A stretch of 64,000 bases of DNA, from assembly GCF_036884655.1 (NCBI RefSeq), contig NC_088340.1:11624501-11688500 (forward strand), read 5' to 3'. The notes under the pieces were generated by a model. It did no database searches, was not told the origin of the DNA, and saw nothing but the letters and a program-made list of their open reading frames with translations. The translations under genes and the position numbers were made by a program. This DNA is from Musa acuminata AAA Group (taxonomy: Eukaryota > Streptophyta > Magnoliopsida > Zingiberales > Musaceae). Shown here piece after piece: positions 21,409 to 32,194 of the stretch. The first letter of the stretch is position 1, and the number at the start of each line of letters is the position of its first letter.

Positions 21409-21750
21409 TGTTAGGACCATTTTTCTAAGCTTTTGAATAATGTTTATTGAGTCTGTTTAGTCCAGTTATTTATTGAGTCGGTTTGGTTCGAGTCAAGTTG
21501 AGGTTTATTCAATATTTATTTATTATTAGAGTTCAAGTCCTGATGGACTCTGGGTGGAACTTTATAAATAGGGATGTAACTGCTTCTTTTTAGTAATCTA
21601 TGAAAAATATTATTTTATCTTTTGACAAACCTTAGGAGGCCGATCCCCTCGAAGTGATCATCCCCTTGCTCTTCTTCTTTTTTTTATGATAAGACTTTAG
21701 GGTCTTATCATTTGGTATCAGAGCGACGATAAGACTTTAGGGTCTTATCA
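21409..21750 (+). repeat. 3' LTR of gypsy element 1
   Basis: Starts TGTTAGGACC, has TATAAATAG at 21563-21571, one 28-bp unit, and ends in the hairpin - primer site - hairpin module. The presence of the primer site in the 3' LTR shows that it was copied as part of the LTR in at least one transposition cycle. It is 83 bp shorter than the 5' LTR, nearly all from loss of three minisatellite units. Confidence 0.85.
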
Positions 21751-21755
21751 ACTTG

Positions 21756-22137
21756 AGATAATTAGGATGTCTTGTATTAGTACTCCACTCTTTGCTACTA
21801 GACTTATAGGTCTAGAGGTTCCAAATCTACCACAACCAGTTATTAGGAGTGGTAGCTAACCTTATGAGAACTATTGAGTGTCGATAGAGGATCATCCACT
21901 CTCGGTGTCATGAGAGGAATATCTCATGTGTTCTTGCTTAGACAAATCTCGGGCCAATGTTATTAGAATTAAGAGAGAAGGAGTTCTCCGAAAGAATCTG
22001 ATTAGAGCAAGACTCGATTAGAAACCGTATGGGTATAATAGCATCATGTTCAATAAATGGTCTGTGGGATATTAGATGGATAAGGGACTATAGGTACATG
22101 GTAACTAAGGATAGATAGGTTCAATGGATTGGATTCC
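21756..22137 (+). repeat. 3' LTR of plus-strand copia, second segment
   Basis: This piece continues the LTR after the first nested element and ends at the target CTAGT (22138-22142) of the SIRE-like insertion. It matches 7915-8300 of the 5' LTR. Confidence 0.85.
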
Positions 22138-22142
22138 CTAGT

Positions 22143-24022
22143 TGTTGAATCTCGTATTTTGATGATGAAACCACTTGGTATGTGTTTATGTTTTAATCTG
22201 CGTTTTGAGTAACGCAGGATACTCCGATCAGGATGAGACAATTAAAGCAGGAAAAATTATGTTGTGCTAGAGGAACATGTCAGAAGATTGGACGTTGGGC
22301 CGGTGGATCGATCGACGTATCGACAGAAGGCTTCGGGTCATGGACTCGGGTATCAGGCCAAGAAGAGCGGGTAATTTGCCAAGGATATCGGAGTTGTGGA
22401 GTCAACTGGCCGATTGGGCAATAGGCCGTAGGAGAGGACGATGCGCCGAAGAATCGGACGAAGCGTTGAGAGACCAATGACATGCCGAACAACTTGGTTA
22501 ATTGCTTAGGATTAATTGTCTCGATCAAAGTTTTGTTTTACATATACAGGATTAACTACGATGAAAGTAAGACATGCAGTAGGAGTTGCGCCGGAGTCAA
22601 GACTATGATCACGTTGGGAGTTCGAGAGTTTGACGGAAGTCCGGACAGTCGTCGGAGGTTCTGCGGGAAGAAATCCGAGAAGTCCAGGAGCTTGCCAAAG
22701 AAGCTTGTCAGAACTCGCCAAGTGGATTGTCGCAAGTCCAGGAGTTTGCCGGAAGTCCGTTGGAGCATCGCCGAAGGTTCATCGGATGTTCGCCGCAAGT
22801 TCGCTGGAAGCTCGCCGGAAGAAGCGATTGAAGCTCCGGAAGCAAGCTGTAGTAAATGTCTTAAGAAATTCGTAGTTAGCACGATGATTAAGTTAGAAAT
22901 TGGAGGTGATCCCATTAACTTAATTTTGGGGCAATTGGGCCCTTGACAGACCCAAATTGGGCCGAATGGATCAGCCCATTCGGACTTAGATTTCTTGGCC
23001 AGAGGTGGCACCGCCCAGGGCTCAGTCTCCGAGGTCTAGTTGGGCGGTGCAATCGCCTTTGACAGAGGTGCAACCGCCTGAGCTCGGTCTTCGAGCTCTG
23101 GCTGGGCGGTGCAACTACCCTAGTCAGGCGGTGGCACCGCTTGAGCTCGGTCTCCAAGCTCTGGCAGGAGGTGCAACCGCCCCTGACAGGAGGTGGCACC
23201 ACCCAGAGGCTCTGTCTTCGAGCTCTGCTAGGCGGTGCAACCGCCCCAGTCAGGCGATGCAACCGCCAGACCCCAAAATTTTGGAAATTGACAGTTTTGA
23301 GCTCGAAATTCAAATTGGGTTGGGGCCTATAAATACCCCACCCTTTCAGCAATGATAGAGTAACTAAAAACCACCGAAATTCTGATCTTACTCTGTGATT
23401 TTTAGAGCTCAAAAGTGTTGTATGAGTTAGAAGTTCTCTCCCCTCTTTTCTTCCAAGTTCTAATCTTTTAAGAGAGGAGAGAAAATTCTGTAAGGGTTGT
23501 CTCCTAAGCCCGTCAAAAGGAGTGAAACTGTAAAAGGGTAGTTGGCCTTCGCCTATTGAAGGAATGCCTCTAGTGGACGTTAGTGACCTCATCGGTGGAG
23601 GAAGCCAAAAGTGGATGTAGGTCAAGATTGACCGAACCACTCTAAAATCGCGGTGCTCTTTGGTTTGCATTTACTTTGAGCATATTATCTTTACTACAAA
23701 CCTCCTCAATAGCTTATTGCCTTCTGCGCTTTTACGATCGTGTTTCAAAGTTCAATATTTTCCGAATCGGTATTTAGACGTAAATCAGTTTTATCGTACG
23801 AAAATTATATTTCAGTTTGCGCTTGCATTCTGATTTCCATCATAACTGCAAACTGCCTTTATAGATTCGCTTTAACTGCATCATGCTTGATCATAAGTTA
23901 AAGTGATTTACGAATCAGCTTTTCTACCGAAATCGCTCTTATCGAACGAACGCAGTTTTAATCGTTGAAAGTTTTCCGCTGCACTAATTCACCCCCCCTT
24001 CTTAATACTCTTGATCCTAACA
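22143..24022 (+). repeat. 5' LTR of SIRE-like element
   Basis: Starts TGTTGAATCTCG and ends TCCTAACA. It carries a palindrome array (23001-23268) and a TATA box CTATAAATA at 23328-23336, a likely transcription start region. Several open frames inside the LTR (for example 22915-23670, minus) are chance frames that are not conserved between the two LTRs. Confidence 0.88.
23001..23268 (+). repeat. GGCGGTGCAACCGCC palindrome array (5' LTR)
   Basis: Imperfect tandem units of about 75 bases alternate two short palindromes: GGCGGTGCAACCGCC-like and GAGCTCGGTCTCCGAGCTC-like. At least six copies of the first motif can be read. The array lies just upstream of the LTR TATA box. The 3' LTR has the matching array at 28079-28364. 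Confidence 0.8.
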
Positions 24023-24024
24023 AT

Positions 24025-24036
24025 TGGTATCAGAGC
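24025..24036 (+). other. Primer-binding site of SIRE-like element
   Basis: Perfect TGGTATCAGAGC two bases after the end of the 5' LTR, complementary to initiator tRNA-Met. Confidence 0.9.
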
Positions 24037-24072
24037 CCGGTATTTCTCATTTCGGATTTACACCCGAGAAAA

Positions 24073-25013
24073 ATGACTCTTCATGGCTTTCAAGAGGGCT
24101 TTTTAGTTTTTCGTCCACCGTTGTTTAACGGATTGGACTACACTTATTGGAAAACTCGAATGAGAGTTTTCTTGATTTCTATGAATTTGGATTTATGGAA
24201 TGTTTTTGAAAATGGTTTTCAACTTCCTTCTAAACTGATGAACGAATGGTCGGATTTGGAGAAGAAGTATTTTTCTTTAACGCAAAGGCTATGAATGCCT
24301 TATTTTGCGCTTTGGACAAAAATGAGTTCAATCGGATTTCTATGTGTGAAACGACTTTTGATATTTGGCGAACACTTGAAATCACGCACGAGGGAACTAG
24401 TAGAGTCAAAGACTCGAAAGTTAATATTTTATTGCAAGATTTTGAGCTTTTTCGAATGCAACCAAGCGAGACTATAGGCGACATGTATACCCGTTTCACG
24501 GATGTCGTCAATAATCTAAGAGTTCTTGGTAAATCTTTTTCGAATTTTGATCTCGTAAGCAAGATCTTAAGATCCCTTCCAAAAAGGTGGGATCCTAAAA
24601 TAACCACAATACGAGAAACAAAAGATTTAACTATTTTTTCACTTGAAGAACTAATTGGTTCATTGATGACATATGAAATAGTGCACAATGCACATGATGA
24701 ACATGATGAACAAAATCACCTTCCAAAGAACAGGAAGGATTTGGAACTCCGGACAAATGAATACCACTTGAGCGATGACTCAAGTGATGAAGACAATGAT
24801 GAACTTGAACTTCGAACGCTAAATCTTAATATGTTTATTAAAAAAAAAATTAAAATAAACAATGAACTTGAACGGAGGAAAAGGCCAAAGAAGAGGAAAG
24901 CAACCAATGATGAATCAAGAACTTCCAAAGGTGAAACGGTGAATTGGGCTTTGACAGGCTTCGACTACAAGGTAAGTAACTCAACTTTCTTGAATTATTT
25001 TGAAATTACTTGA
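24073..25013 (+). pseudogene. Copia-type gag (UBN2), frameshifted
   Basis: The frame opens at 24073 with MTLHGFQEGFLVFRPPLFNG and YTYWKTRMRVFL, typical of the gag N-terminal segment in SIRE-like copia. Near 24280 it shifts by one base into the frame NAKAMNALFCALDKNEFNRI, which runs to 25013. The UBN2 core is clear: TFDIWRTLEITHEGTS, PSETIGDMYTRFTDVVNNLR, ILRSLPKRWDPKITTI. A charged tail with DSSDEDNDELE and RRKRPKKRK follows. No zinc knuckle is seen, and the expected protease-integrase-RT is missing. It would make a capsid protein if not shifted. Confidence 0.85.
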
Positions 25014-27217
25014 AGTCCTTCATGAGTGCTTAATTTAGATAGTAGGAATAGGAAATAAATAAATTTTTTTTCAAAAATTATATCATATTTTTCTTTTTAG
25101 CATCTTTGAAAAATTAAAAATTTGATCATGAAAAGTATATTGCTAAGGTTTCATGCATGTTATGTTTTGAAGTGTTGAATGATGTATGCAACATTAGGGA
25201 TGATAATTATACGATATGTGATAGTGCTTAGGATTAATCCATGCATGTGTATCTTGATGATTTTACACTATTACATGCCTTAATAACATGTTGGAAATTA
25301 TGTGTTTTGAATACAAAAATTTCCATGATCATGAGTATGTTTTATCTTCATGATTGAATTTAAAAATCTATAGCAAAACCATGTCCGAATATATGAAAGT
25401 GTTAAATTTCATTTTCGGATTTTCTTGATCCTAACAATTCATTTTTGTGATTTATTGATCTTAATGGTTTTATGATGAAATTCATTTTTTGATCCTAAAC
25501 GTTGATGCGTGTTTTTATTTAATATAAATGAAAAAGCATGCTAACATGAAATCAATCACTTAAAATGAAATACTTAAAAAGGGAAAAATATATTATCAAT
25601 GAAATCATGAGTCTACTTATGTTATGAATTTTGTGAACCATAAAAATGATTTTGGTGATTTGAATTTGAGATGAGTTTTATCAAAATCATGATCTTGATT
25701 TCTTGGAATAACATGAAATTTCCCTTGATGATCATCTCGATTATTTAAAAGGAGATTTGTCGAAATGATTCATGGAATTTTCGATTCATGACTTGATCCT
25801 TCATTTGTTTATGAAATGGTTGAAATCGTTGTACCTTTGAATTATTCCCTTCTCCTTTCAATTTTTGAATTTATACATGTTATATGTCAAACATTTGAAA
25901 CCATGTTTTGGTATCATGCATATCTAAGAAATGTTGATTTGACAAATTGAATGAGCTGAAAAAGAATGATGATTTCTCTCTTGAATATAACTTGTGATAT
26001 TTTTTATATAAATCATCATTTTGATTTCTCAACATTCAATACATGAGATTTTATTATGAATCAAAATTTCTCATTAATCGATCTCCTATGATTCTACTTG
26101 ATATTTTCATAAGAGGAGATTTTCTAAATGAATCATGATTTTTCCCTGTGAGTTCTTGGATTTGTCACTTTATTTTCTTTTAAAACAAGATCTCTTCTTT
26201 GTACTCCTATGATTTTTCTTGATATGTTATTTAAAGAAGATATTTACTATATGAATCATGTCTTTTGGTATTCAAATGATTTATGGCTTGCATGGCTTGA
26301 AATGTTTTGGAATGATGCATGCAACACTATGATTTTTCCCTTAGATAAAAAGGTATGCAACACTTTGATTTTTTTTTGAAATAATGTGAAAATCAATAAT
26401 TATCATTTTCTGATAGAATGATGATTTAGAATCATGCATGTAATGATGATGTTATATTTTATATACATGATGATTTGGCATTATGCATGCAATACTTATG
26501 ACTTTTATTATGATGTATGTGATGTATTGCATATAATGTGAATCATGATTAAAATTACCTTAATTTGAATTCAAGGTTTATCTCAATTATGAAATTTTGA
26601 AATAAGAATGATTACTCACCTTTGTCATGATTTAGAAATTGACATAAAGGATCTTCCCTATTTTTTGACAATGACAAAGGGGGAGATAGCTAGCTTGCAC
26701 AATTCAAGAAGAAAGCAAAAATTGCACTTCTCAAAAGAGAAGAAATTACTTTCTTGAACATCTCTAAATTGCTAGCTTGCATGTTCTAAAATGTTATAAT
26801 ATTGCTAGCTTGCATGATGTAGAACTTGCTATCTTGAACATTACCAAAAGTGCTATCTTGTATGCTGTAAAACTTGCATATCTAAAACTTGATAGCTTGA
26901 ATGTTCTAAGCATGATGTAACACTTGCTAAATTTTCTAGCTTCAAAACTGCATGATGATAAAACTTGATATTCTGTTTTTCATGCAATAAGTTGAACTTA
27001 TATCACAAACACAAGAATAGTTGTACTTCTCCTTTTTGTTGATGACAAAGGGGAAGAAGTATGTTGATGACTTGACATGTTATGTATAAGTTTATGATGA
27101 CATGTTGCTTGGATTTTTGAATCCAAGAGTTTCTATCAATATGGCATATTGATAGAGGGAGTTTATTTAAACTCCAGGAGTTAAGGTTAACTCCGTCATC
27201 AAGTGGTTGTCATCATC
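25014..27217 (+). other. AT-rich non-coding interior of SIRE-like element
   Basis: There is no usable frame in 2.2 kb. Phrases such as ATGATTT, GAATCATG and GCTAGCTTGCATG recur irregularly, especially at 26690-26950. Two internal purine tracts, AAAGGGGGAGATAG near 26678 and AAAGGGGAAGAAG near 27047, precede the final one. In full SIRE elements this zone follows pol and may hold an env-like frame; none is seen. Confidence 0.7.
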
Positions 27218-27231
27218 AAAAAGGGGGAGAT
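27218..27231 (+). other. Polypurine tract of SIRE-like element
   Basis: AAAAAGGGGGAGAT directly precedes the 3' LTR start TGTTGAATC. This is the strong plus-strand primer expected for the lineage. Confidence 0.9.
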
Positions 27232-29126
27232 TGTTGAATCTCGTATTTTGATGATGAAACCACTTGATATGTGTTTAAGTTTTAATCTGCATTTTGAGTA
27301 ATGCAGGATGCTCTAATCAGGATGAGATAATTAAAGCAGGAAAAATTATGTTGTGCCGAAGGAACATGTCAGAAGATTGGACGCCAGGCCGGTGGATCGG
27401 TCGACGTATCGATAGAAGGTTTCGGGTCGTGGACTCAGGCATCAGGCCAAGAAGAGCGGGTATTGTGCCAAGGATATCGGAGTTGCAGAGTCAACTGGCC
27501 GATTGGGCAATAGGCCGCAGGAGAGGATGATGCGCCGAAGAATCGGACGAAGCGTCGAGAGACCAATGACATGCCGGATAACTTGGTTAATTGCTTAGGG
27601 TTAATTGTCTCGATCGAAGTTTTGTTTTACATGTGCAGGATTAACTATGATGAAAGTAAAACATGCAATAGGAGTTGCGTCGGAGTCAAGACTATGATCA
27701 CGTTGGGAGTTCGAGAGTTCGACGGAAGTTTGGACGGTTGTCGGAGGTTCTACGGGAACAAATTCGAGAAGTCCAGGAGCTTGCCAAAGAAGCTCGTCGG
27801 AACTTGCCAAGTGGATCGTTGCAAGTCCAGGAGTTTGTCGGAAGTCCACCGGAGCATCGCCGAAGGTTCATCGGATGTTCGCCGGAAGTTCGCCGGAAGA
27901 AGCGATTGACGCACCGGAAGAAAGCTGTAGTAAATGTCTTAAGAAATTCGTAGTTAGAATGATGATTAAGTTAGAAATGGGAGGTGATCCCATTAATTTA
28001 ATCTTGGGGCAATTGGGCCCTTGATAGACCCAAATTGGGCCGAATGGATCAGCCCATTCGGACCCAGATTTCTTGGCCAGAGGTGGCACCGCCTGGGTCG
28101 GCGGTGGCACCTCTCAGGGCTCAGTCTCTGAGCTCTGGCTAGGCGGTGCAACCGCCTCTGACAGAGGTGCAACTGCTTGAGATCGGTCTCCGAGCTCTAG
28201 CTGGGTGGTGCAATTGCCCCAGTCAGGTGTTGGCACCGCATGAGCTCGGTCTCCGAGCTCTGGCAGGAGGTGCAACCGCCCCTGACAGGAGGTGGCACTG
28301 CCCAGAGGCTTAGTCTTCGACCTCTGCCAGGCGGTGCAACCGCCCCAGTCAGGCGGTGCAACTGGTAGACCCCGAAATTCCAGGAATTGACAGTTTTAAG
28401 CTTGGAATTCAAACTGGGTTGGGGCCTATAAATACCCCACCCTTTCAGTAATGATAGAGTAACCAAAAACCACCGAAATCCTGATCTTACTCTATGATTT
28501 TTAGAGCTCAAAAGTGTTGTATGAGTTAGAAGTTCTCCTCCCACTTTTCTTCCAAGTTCTGATCTTTCAAGAGAGGAGAGAAAATTCTGTAAGGGTTGTC
28601 TCCTAAGCCTGTCAAAAGGAGTGAAACTGTAAAAGAGTGGTTGGCCTTCGCCTATTGAAGGAAGGCCTCTAGTGGACGTCGGTGACCTCGTCGGTGGAGA
28701 AAGCCAGAAGTGGGTGTAGGTCAAGATTGACTGAACCACTCTAAAATCGCGGTGCTCTCTGGTTTGCATTTACTTTGAGCATATTATCTTTACTGCAAAC
28801 CTCCTCAATAGCTTACTGCCTTCTGCGCTTTTACTATCATGTTTCAAAGTTCAGTATTTTCCGAATCGGTGTTTAGACGTAAATCAGTTTTATCGTACGA
28901 ACATCATATTTCAGTTTGCGGTTACATTCTGATTTCCATCATAACTGCAAACTGCCTTTATAGATTCGCTTTAACTGCATCTTGCTTGATCACAAGTTAA
29001 TGTGATTTATGAATCGGCTTTTCTATCAAAATCGCTCTTATCGAACAAACGCAGTTTTAATCGTTGAATGTTTTCCGCTGCACTAATTCACCCCCCTCCC
29101 CCCTCTTAGTGCTCTTGATCCTAACA
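27232..29126 (+). repeat. 3' LTR of SIRE-like element
   Basis: A 1895-bp copy of the 5' LTR, with TATA box at 28427-28435 and palindrome array at 28079-28364. The two LTRs differ by scattered substitutions and small indels, so insertion is not recent. Confidence 0.88.
28079..28364 (+). repeat. GGCGGTGCAACCGCC palindrome array (3' LTR)
   Basis: Counterpart of the array at 23001-23268. One extra short unit (about 20 bases near 28095-28115) is present here. Confidence 0.8.
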
Positions 29127-29178
29127 CTAGTATCGTCTGGGGACTACGGCATAGTGGCCTTGTACATCCGTAGTCGAT
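29127..29178 (+). repeat. 3' LTR of plus-strand copia, third segment
   Basis: A 50-bp piece between the SIRE-like element and gypsy element 2. It matches 8300-8350 of the 5' LTR. About 640 bp of LTR expected after it are missing. Confidence 0.8.
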
Positions 29179-29708
29179 AAATAGTAATGTAACCCTTTCT
29201 TTTGAAAGCAATCAATCAATCAATGAAATGTTATTCCACTCTGTGGACAAACCCTAGAAGGCTATTCCCCTCGAAGTGATCAAGGAGGGCCGATCCCCTC
29301 AAAGTGATCAACGAGGGTCGATCCCCTCGAAGCGATCAAGGAGGCCGATCCCCTCGAAGCGATTATTATCATTCCCTTTTCTCCCCTTTCTTCCATGATA
29401 AGACCTTAGGGTCTTATCATTTGGTATCAGAGCGACGATAAGACTTTAGGGTCTTATCATTTGGTATCAGAATCTTACCATTTCATCCCCTTTTCTATCA
29501 TTTCTTTCATTTCTTTTAGGATAAGACTTTAGGGTCTTATCAATTGATATTAGAGTCTTACCATTTTATCCCCTTTTCTATCATTTCTTTTATTTCTTTT
29601 AGGATAAGACCTTACGGTCTTATCATTTGGTATCAGAGCCTTACCATTTCATCCCCTTTTCTATCATTTCTTTCATTTCTTTTAGGATAAAACTTTAGGG
29701 TCTTATCA
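29178..29708 (+). repeat. 5' LTR of gypsy element 2, truncated
   Basis: Begins just after the TATA box, lacking about 160 bp. It has four 28-bp units, then five copies of the GATAAGAC/GTCTTATC hairpin, four of which are followed by a primer-site-like sequence and, in three cases, a pyrimidine-rich filler. The primer site after the LTR (TGTTATCAAAGC, about 29710-29721) is degenerate. Confidence 0.78.
29390..29708 (+). repeat. Hairpin plus primer-site module repeated five times
   Basis: Modules of 40 or about 84 bases carry the hairpin and TGGTATCAGAGC or variants such as TGATATTAGAGT. The 3' LTR has the same number and order (32540-32857), so the expansion was already in the transposing copy. 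Confidence 0.8.
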
Positions 29709-29759
29709 ATTGTTATCAAAGCAGCGATCCTCAGCATTCTTGTTGTAGTTCATCATCTC

Positions 29760-29773
29760 AAAAGAAAAAAAAG

Positions 29774-29807
<34 letters not shown>

Positions 29808-29850
29808 AGGAAAGAAAGAAAGAAAGAAGAGAAAGAAGAGAGAGAAGAAG
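29760..29850 (+). repeat. (GAAA)n and purine-rich tract
   Basis: A run of AAAG tetramers passing into GAAGAAGAAG at the start of the leader. It is absent from element 1. Confidence 0.9.
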
Positions 29851-31058
29851 AAGAAGCCGCTGCCATGCACCCCTGCTTCCCTTGCTTGCGGCCAGCCCAT
29901 CGTCGGCCGTCGCTGCTCTCCGGCCAGCGACCGACCCTGCCCCGCTTTCGGCCAAAGTCCACCATGGTCGTCGCCTCCCACTCGAGTCACCACTACTGCT
30001 AGGAGATGATGCTGCCAGTGTCTCATCCTGCCGCAGCCCCGCTCCCCTTCTCAACCGCCACTGCACGGCAACTTCTTCCCCACCACTACTGCTGCTTCCC
30101 AACTACTCCATCACCGCCGCCCGCCTCCCAACCGCAACCCTAACCCAGCCCCCCACCGGGTCGCAGCCGTAGCCACCGTTTGCTGCAGCCCCTCGTTGCA
30201 ACGGTTGCAGAAATAGAGCTTCCTCTATTGCCGTAGCCCCTCATCGATTGCAGCCGCGGCTCGAGCGTCGTCGCCTTCCAGCCAACCCACCACCGCTGCC
30301 AGCCACCGTGCGGTGATCGCCACTCACCTCCCAACCGTCGCTCCCCTTGGCTCGGGCAAGAACGACCGCCGTAACTCCCCCTTGCTGACCAAAACAGGGT
30401 AATCCTCTTGCTGCTGCGAAGCAGTCGCCGGTCCTCTTACTACTGCGAACACCGGTTGCCACCACCATAACCACTGCTGCCCAGCTAGTGATGACGCCGC
30501 TCATCGCCTAGCCTACCACCGTTGATTCCTATTTTCCACTGTAGCCTCAACCTCGGTGATGCCACTGCAGTCGCCCTCCAACAGCACACGCAGCAAGCTC
30601 TTGTGCGGCCGCTTCAACCTTGGCAACGCATGCACCGACACCTCTTCTCAACCTCGGCCACTTTAATGACACTGTTGTGTCCTCAACCGCACGCGATCCT
30701 TCGGCGTCATCAATGCCTCCTTCCGTAGTGCAGTAGAGACAGAGCAACGCTGCCTTCCATCTGCGCCGTCGTAACCACCACAGCGACAGGCCCTTAGCGA
30801 TGCTACCCCTAGCCGCACCACCGTCACCGCCTCCCAACCCTCAGCAGTAGCGATCCCTCCACGCAGCGACCACAGCAAGCATCGTTGCCTCCCACGTAGC
30901 GAACGCAGCTACATCCCCGCATCCTCGCAGCAACCCTTCATTCCAATAGTGCTACCATCGATTGCATCACAACAACAGCACCGAGTATGATAATGATTTA
31001 TGCCTTAGTCTTGACACCAGAAACAGGAGTTGAGATTATAGATTTGTAGTCTTACGAA
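29851..31058 (+). other. GC-rich leader of gypsy element 2
   Basis: About 1.2 kb of C-rich sequence related in patches to 19039-20122. Many overlapping open frames exist on both strands, without recognised domains or agreement between the two elements. Confidence 0.6.
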
Positions 31059-32108
31059 ATGGCCACTGATAACTCAGTGAAAGTACAAATGGAAGTATTG
31101 GAAATTAGAATTGAGAACCGGTTGCAAGAAATACTTAATAATTTCAAAAAGGATTTACTAGGGAGCCTTAGTAAATTTCAACAAGGTGGGAGCTCAAGTT
31201 CTACATTACACAAATCTGAAAATACTGGAAAAGGGCCCCAAGATTGTGACATAATCTACTCATACATGAAGGTGGATGGACAGCTCGTAAAAATTTGTCA
31301 GACTTTTACAATATTGGAATATCAGAGTAGGTTTGAAAGATTATCAAATCAAGCTAGAGATTGGTCGGAATGACAACTTCTGGATACATTTATTAAAGGT
31401 CTTATTCCAGAGATCTAGTGTGAAGTTAAGGCTCGTTAACCCCGCACTATGATAGCTGCGATCTCATTCGTACATCTACATGAGAAAAAAATCAACAGGA
31501 AAAATCATGGAAACAGAAGAGACAACAACCAAATGATCAGTAAGCCACCAGCCCCATCTATTCCCAACCAAAGCCTTGACACCCAAAGACTAACCCAAGA
31601 AGAACTCAATGAAAGATCAGCAAAGGGTTTGTACTATGATGAAAAGTGGAGTATGGAGCACCAATGTAAACAAGGGCAACTTTTGATGATTAAGCCAATT
31701 GGAGAGGAACTAGAAGCAAAAGAGTTGGACTCGGATCATGAAGGTGTGAAAACTAATGAAGATATTGAAGCCATCACACATATAGTGCATGCATTGGCTA
31801 GCTACACTAACCCATAAACTATGAAAATCAGAGGAACTTTGAAACATCAACTTGTCACTATTTTGATTGATACAAATAGCACTAATAATTTTATGGACAA
31901 AAAAGTTGCAGCCCAATTAGCCTACCACATTGAAAGCTACGATATATTTGAAGTAAAGATCGCTGATGGACAAATTTTAACTTACGATAGCAAAGACCAG
32001 GAGTTTCTTGCAACGATTACTACACTGAAAGATCAACCTGTTGCTTACACTGTCAAAAAGTGGAGACCAGACTTACTTGATCAATGGGTTGTGATACGTT
32101 GCAGATAG
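31059..32108 (+). pseudogene. Gypsy gag-protease, element 2
   Basis: Opens MATDNSVKVQMEVLEIRIEN at 31059. An internal deletion removes the capsid core: SYMKV passes straight to DGQLVKICQTFTILEYQSRF. Stops occur at 31371, 31419 and 31437. The region 31449-31817 keeps the spacer before the knuckle (LTQEELNERSAKGLYYDEKW) which element 1 lacks, with Cys residues lost. The protease site reads LIDTNSTNNFMD, so the glycine of DTG is replaced by Asn. After LKDQPVAYTVKKWRPDLLDQ the frame ends at the same pol deletion joint as element 1. Confidence 0.78.
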
Positions 32109-32194
32109 CCTATGACTGAAGTGTTGAAAGATAAGCTCCCCGAGATTAATGCTACTCAGCCTTGAGGACAAGGCTGATTTGAAGAGGGAGGAAT

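Larger units (their letters stand above)
18600..21750 (+). mobile_element. Gypsy gag-protease element 1, non-autonomous
   Basis: LTRs at 18600-19024 and 21409-21750 enclose a GC-rich leader and a gag-protease pseudogene. The flanking 5-bp duplication is ACTTG (18595-18599, 21751-21755); removing the element restores an uninterrupted copia LTR. RT, most of RNase H and integrase are absent. The gag and protease are of Ty3/gypsy type. Element 2 at 29178-32857 has the same structure and the same pol deletion joint, so this is a family and not a single broken copy. Confidence 0.85.
22143..29126 (+). mobile_element. SIRE/Maximus-like copia element, gag only
   Basis: A 6984-bp element with LTRs at 22143-24022 (1880 bp) and 27232-29126 (1895 bp), a primer site at 24025-24036, a copia-type gag, and polypurine tracts. 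The flanks are CTAGT (22138-22142) and CTAGT (29127-29131). Long LTRs, UBN2-type gag and repeated AAAGGGGGAGA tracts are features of the SIRE/Maximus lineage of copia. No protease, integrase or RT is present: the 2.2 kb after gag are AT-rich and non-coding. It therefore depended on another element for movement. Confidence 0.87.

Noticed and set aside
22482..22946. A 154-codon plus frame
   Set aside because: Inside the LTR, rich in R, S and K, with a different length in the 3' LTR (27571-27909); no known domain.
22915..23670. A 251-codon minus frame
   Set aside because: It lies wholly inside the SIRE-like 5' LTR and runs through the palindrome array. The matching 3' LTR frame is shorter and differs, so it is not conserved as a protein.
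29760..29850. Purine run considered as a polypurine tract
   Set aside because: It follows the 5' LTR rather than preceding the 3' LTR and is absent from element 1; it is a microsatellite.
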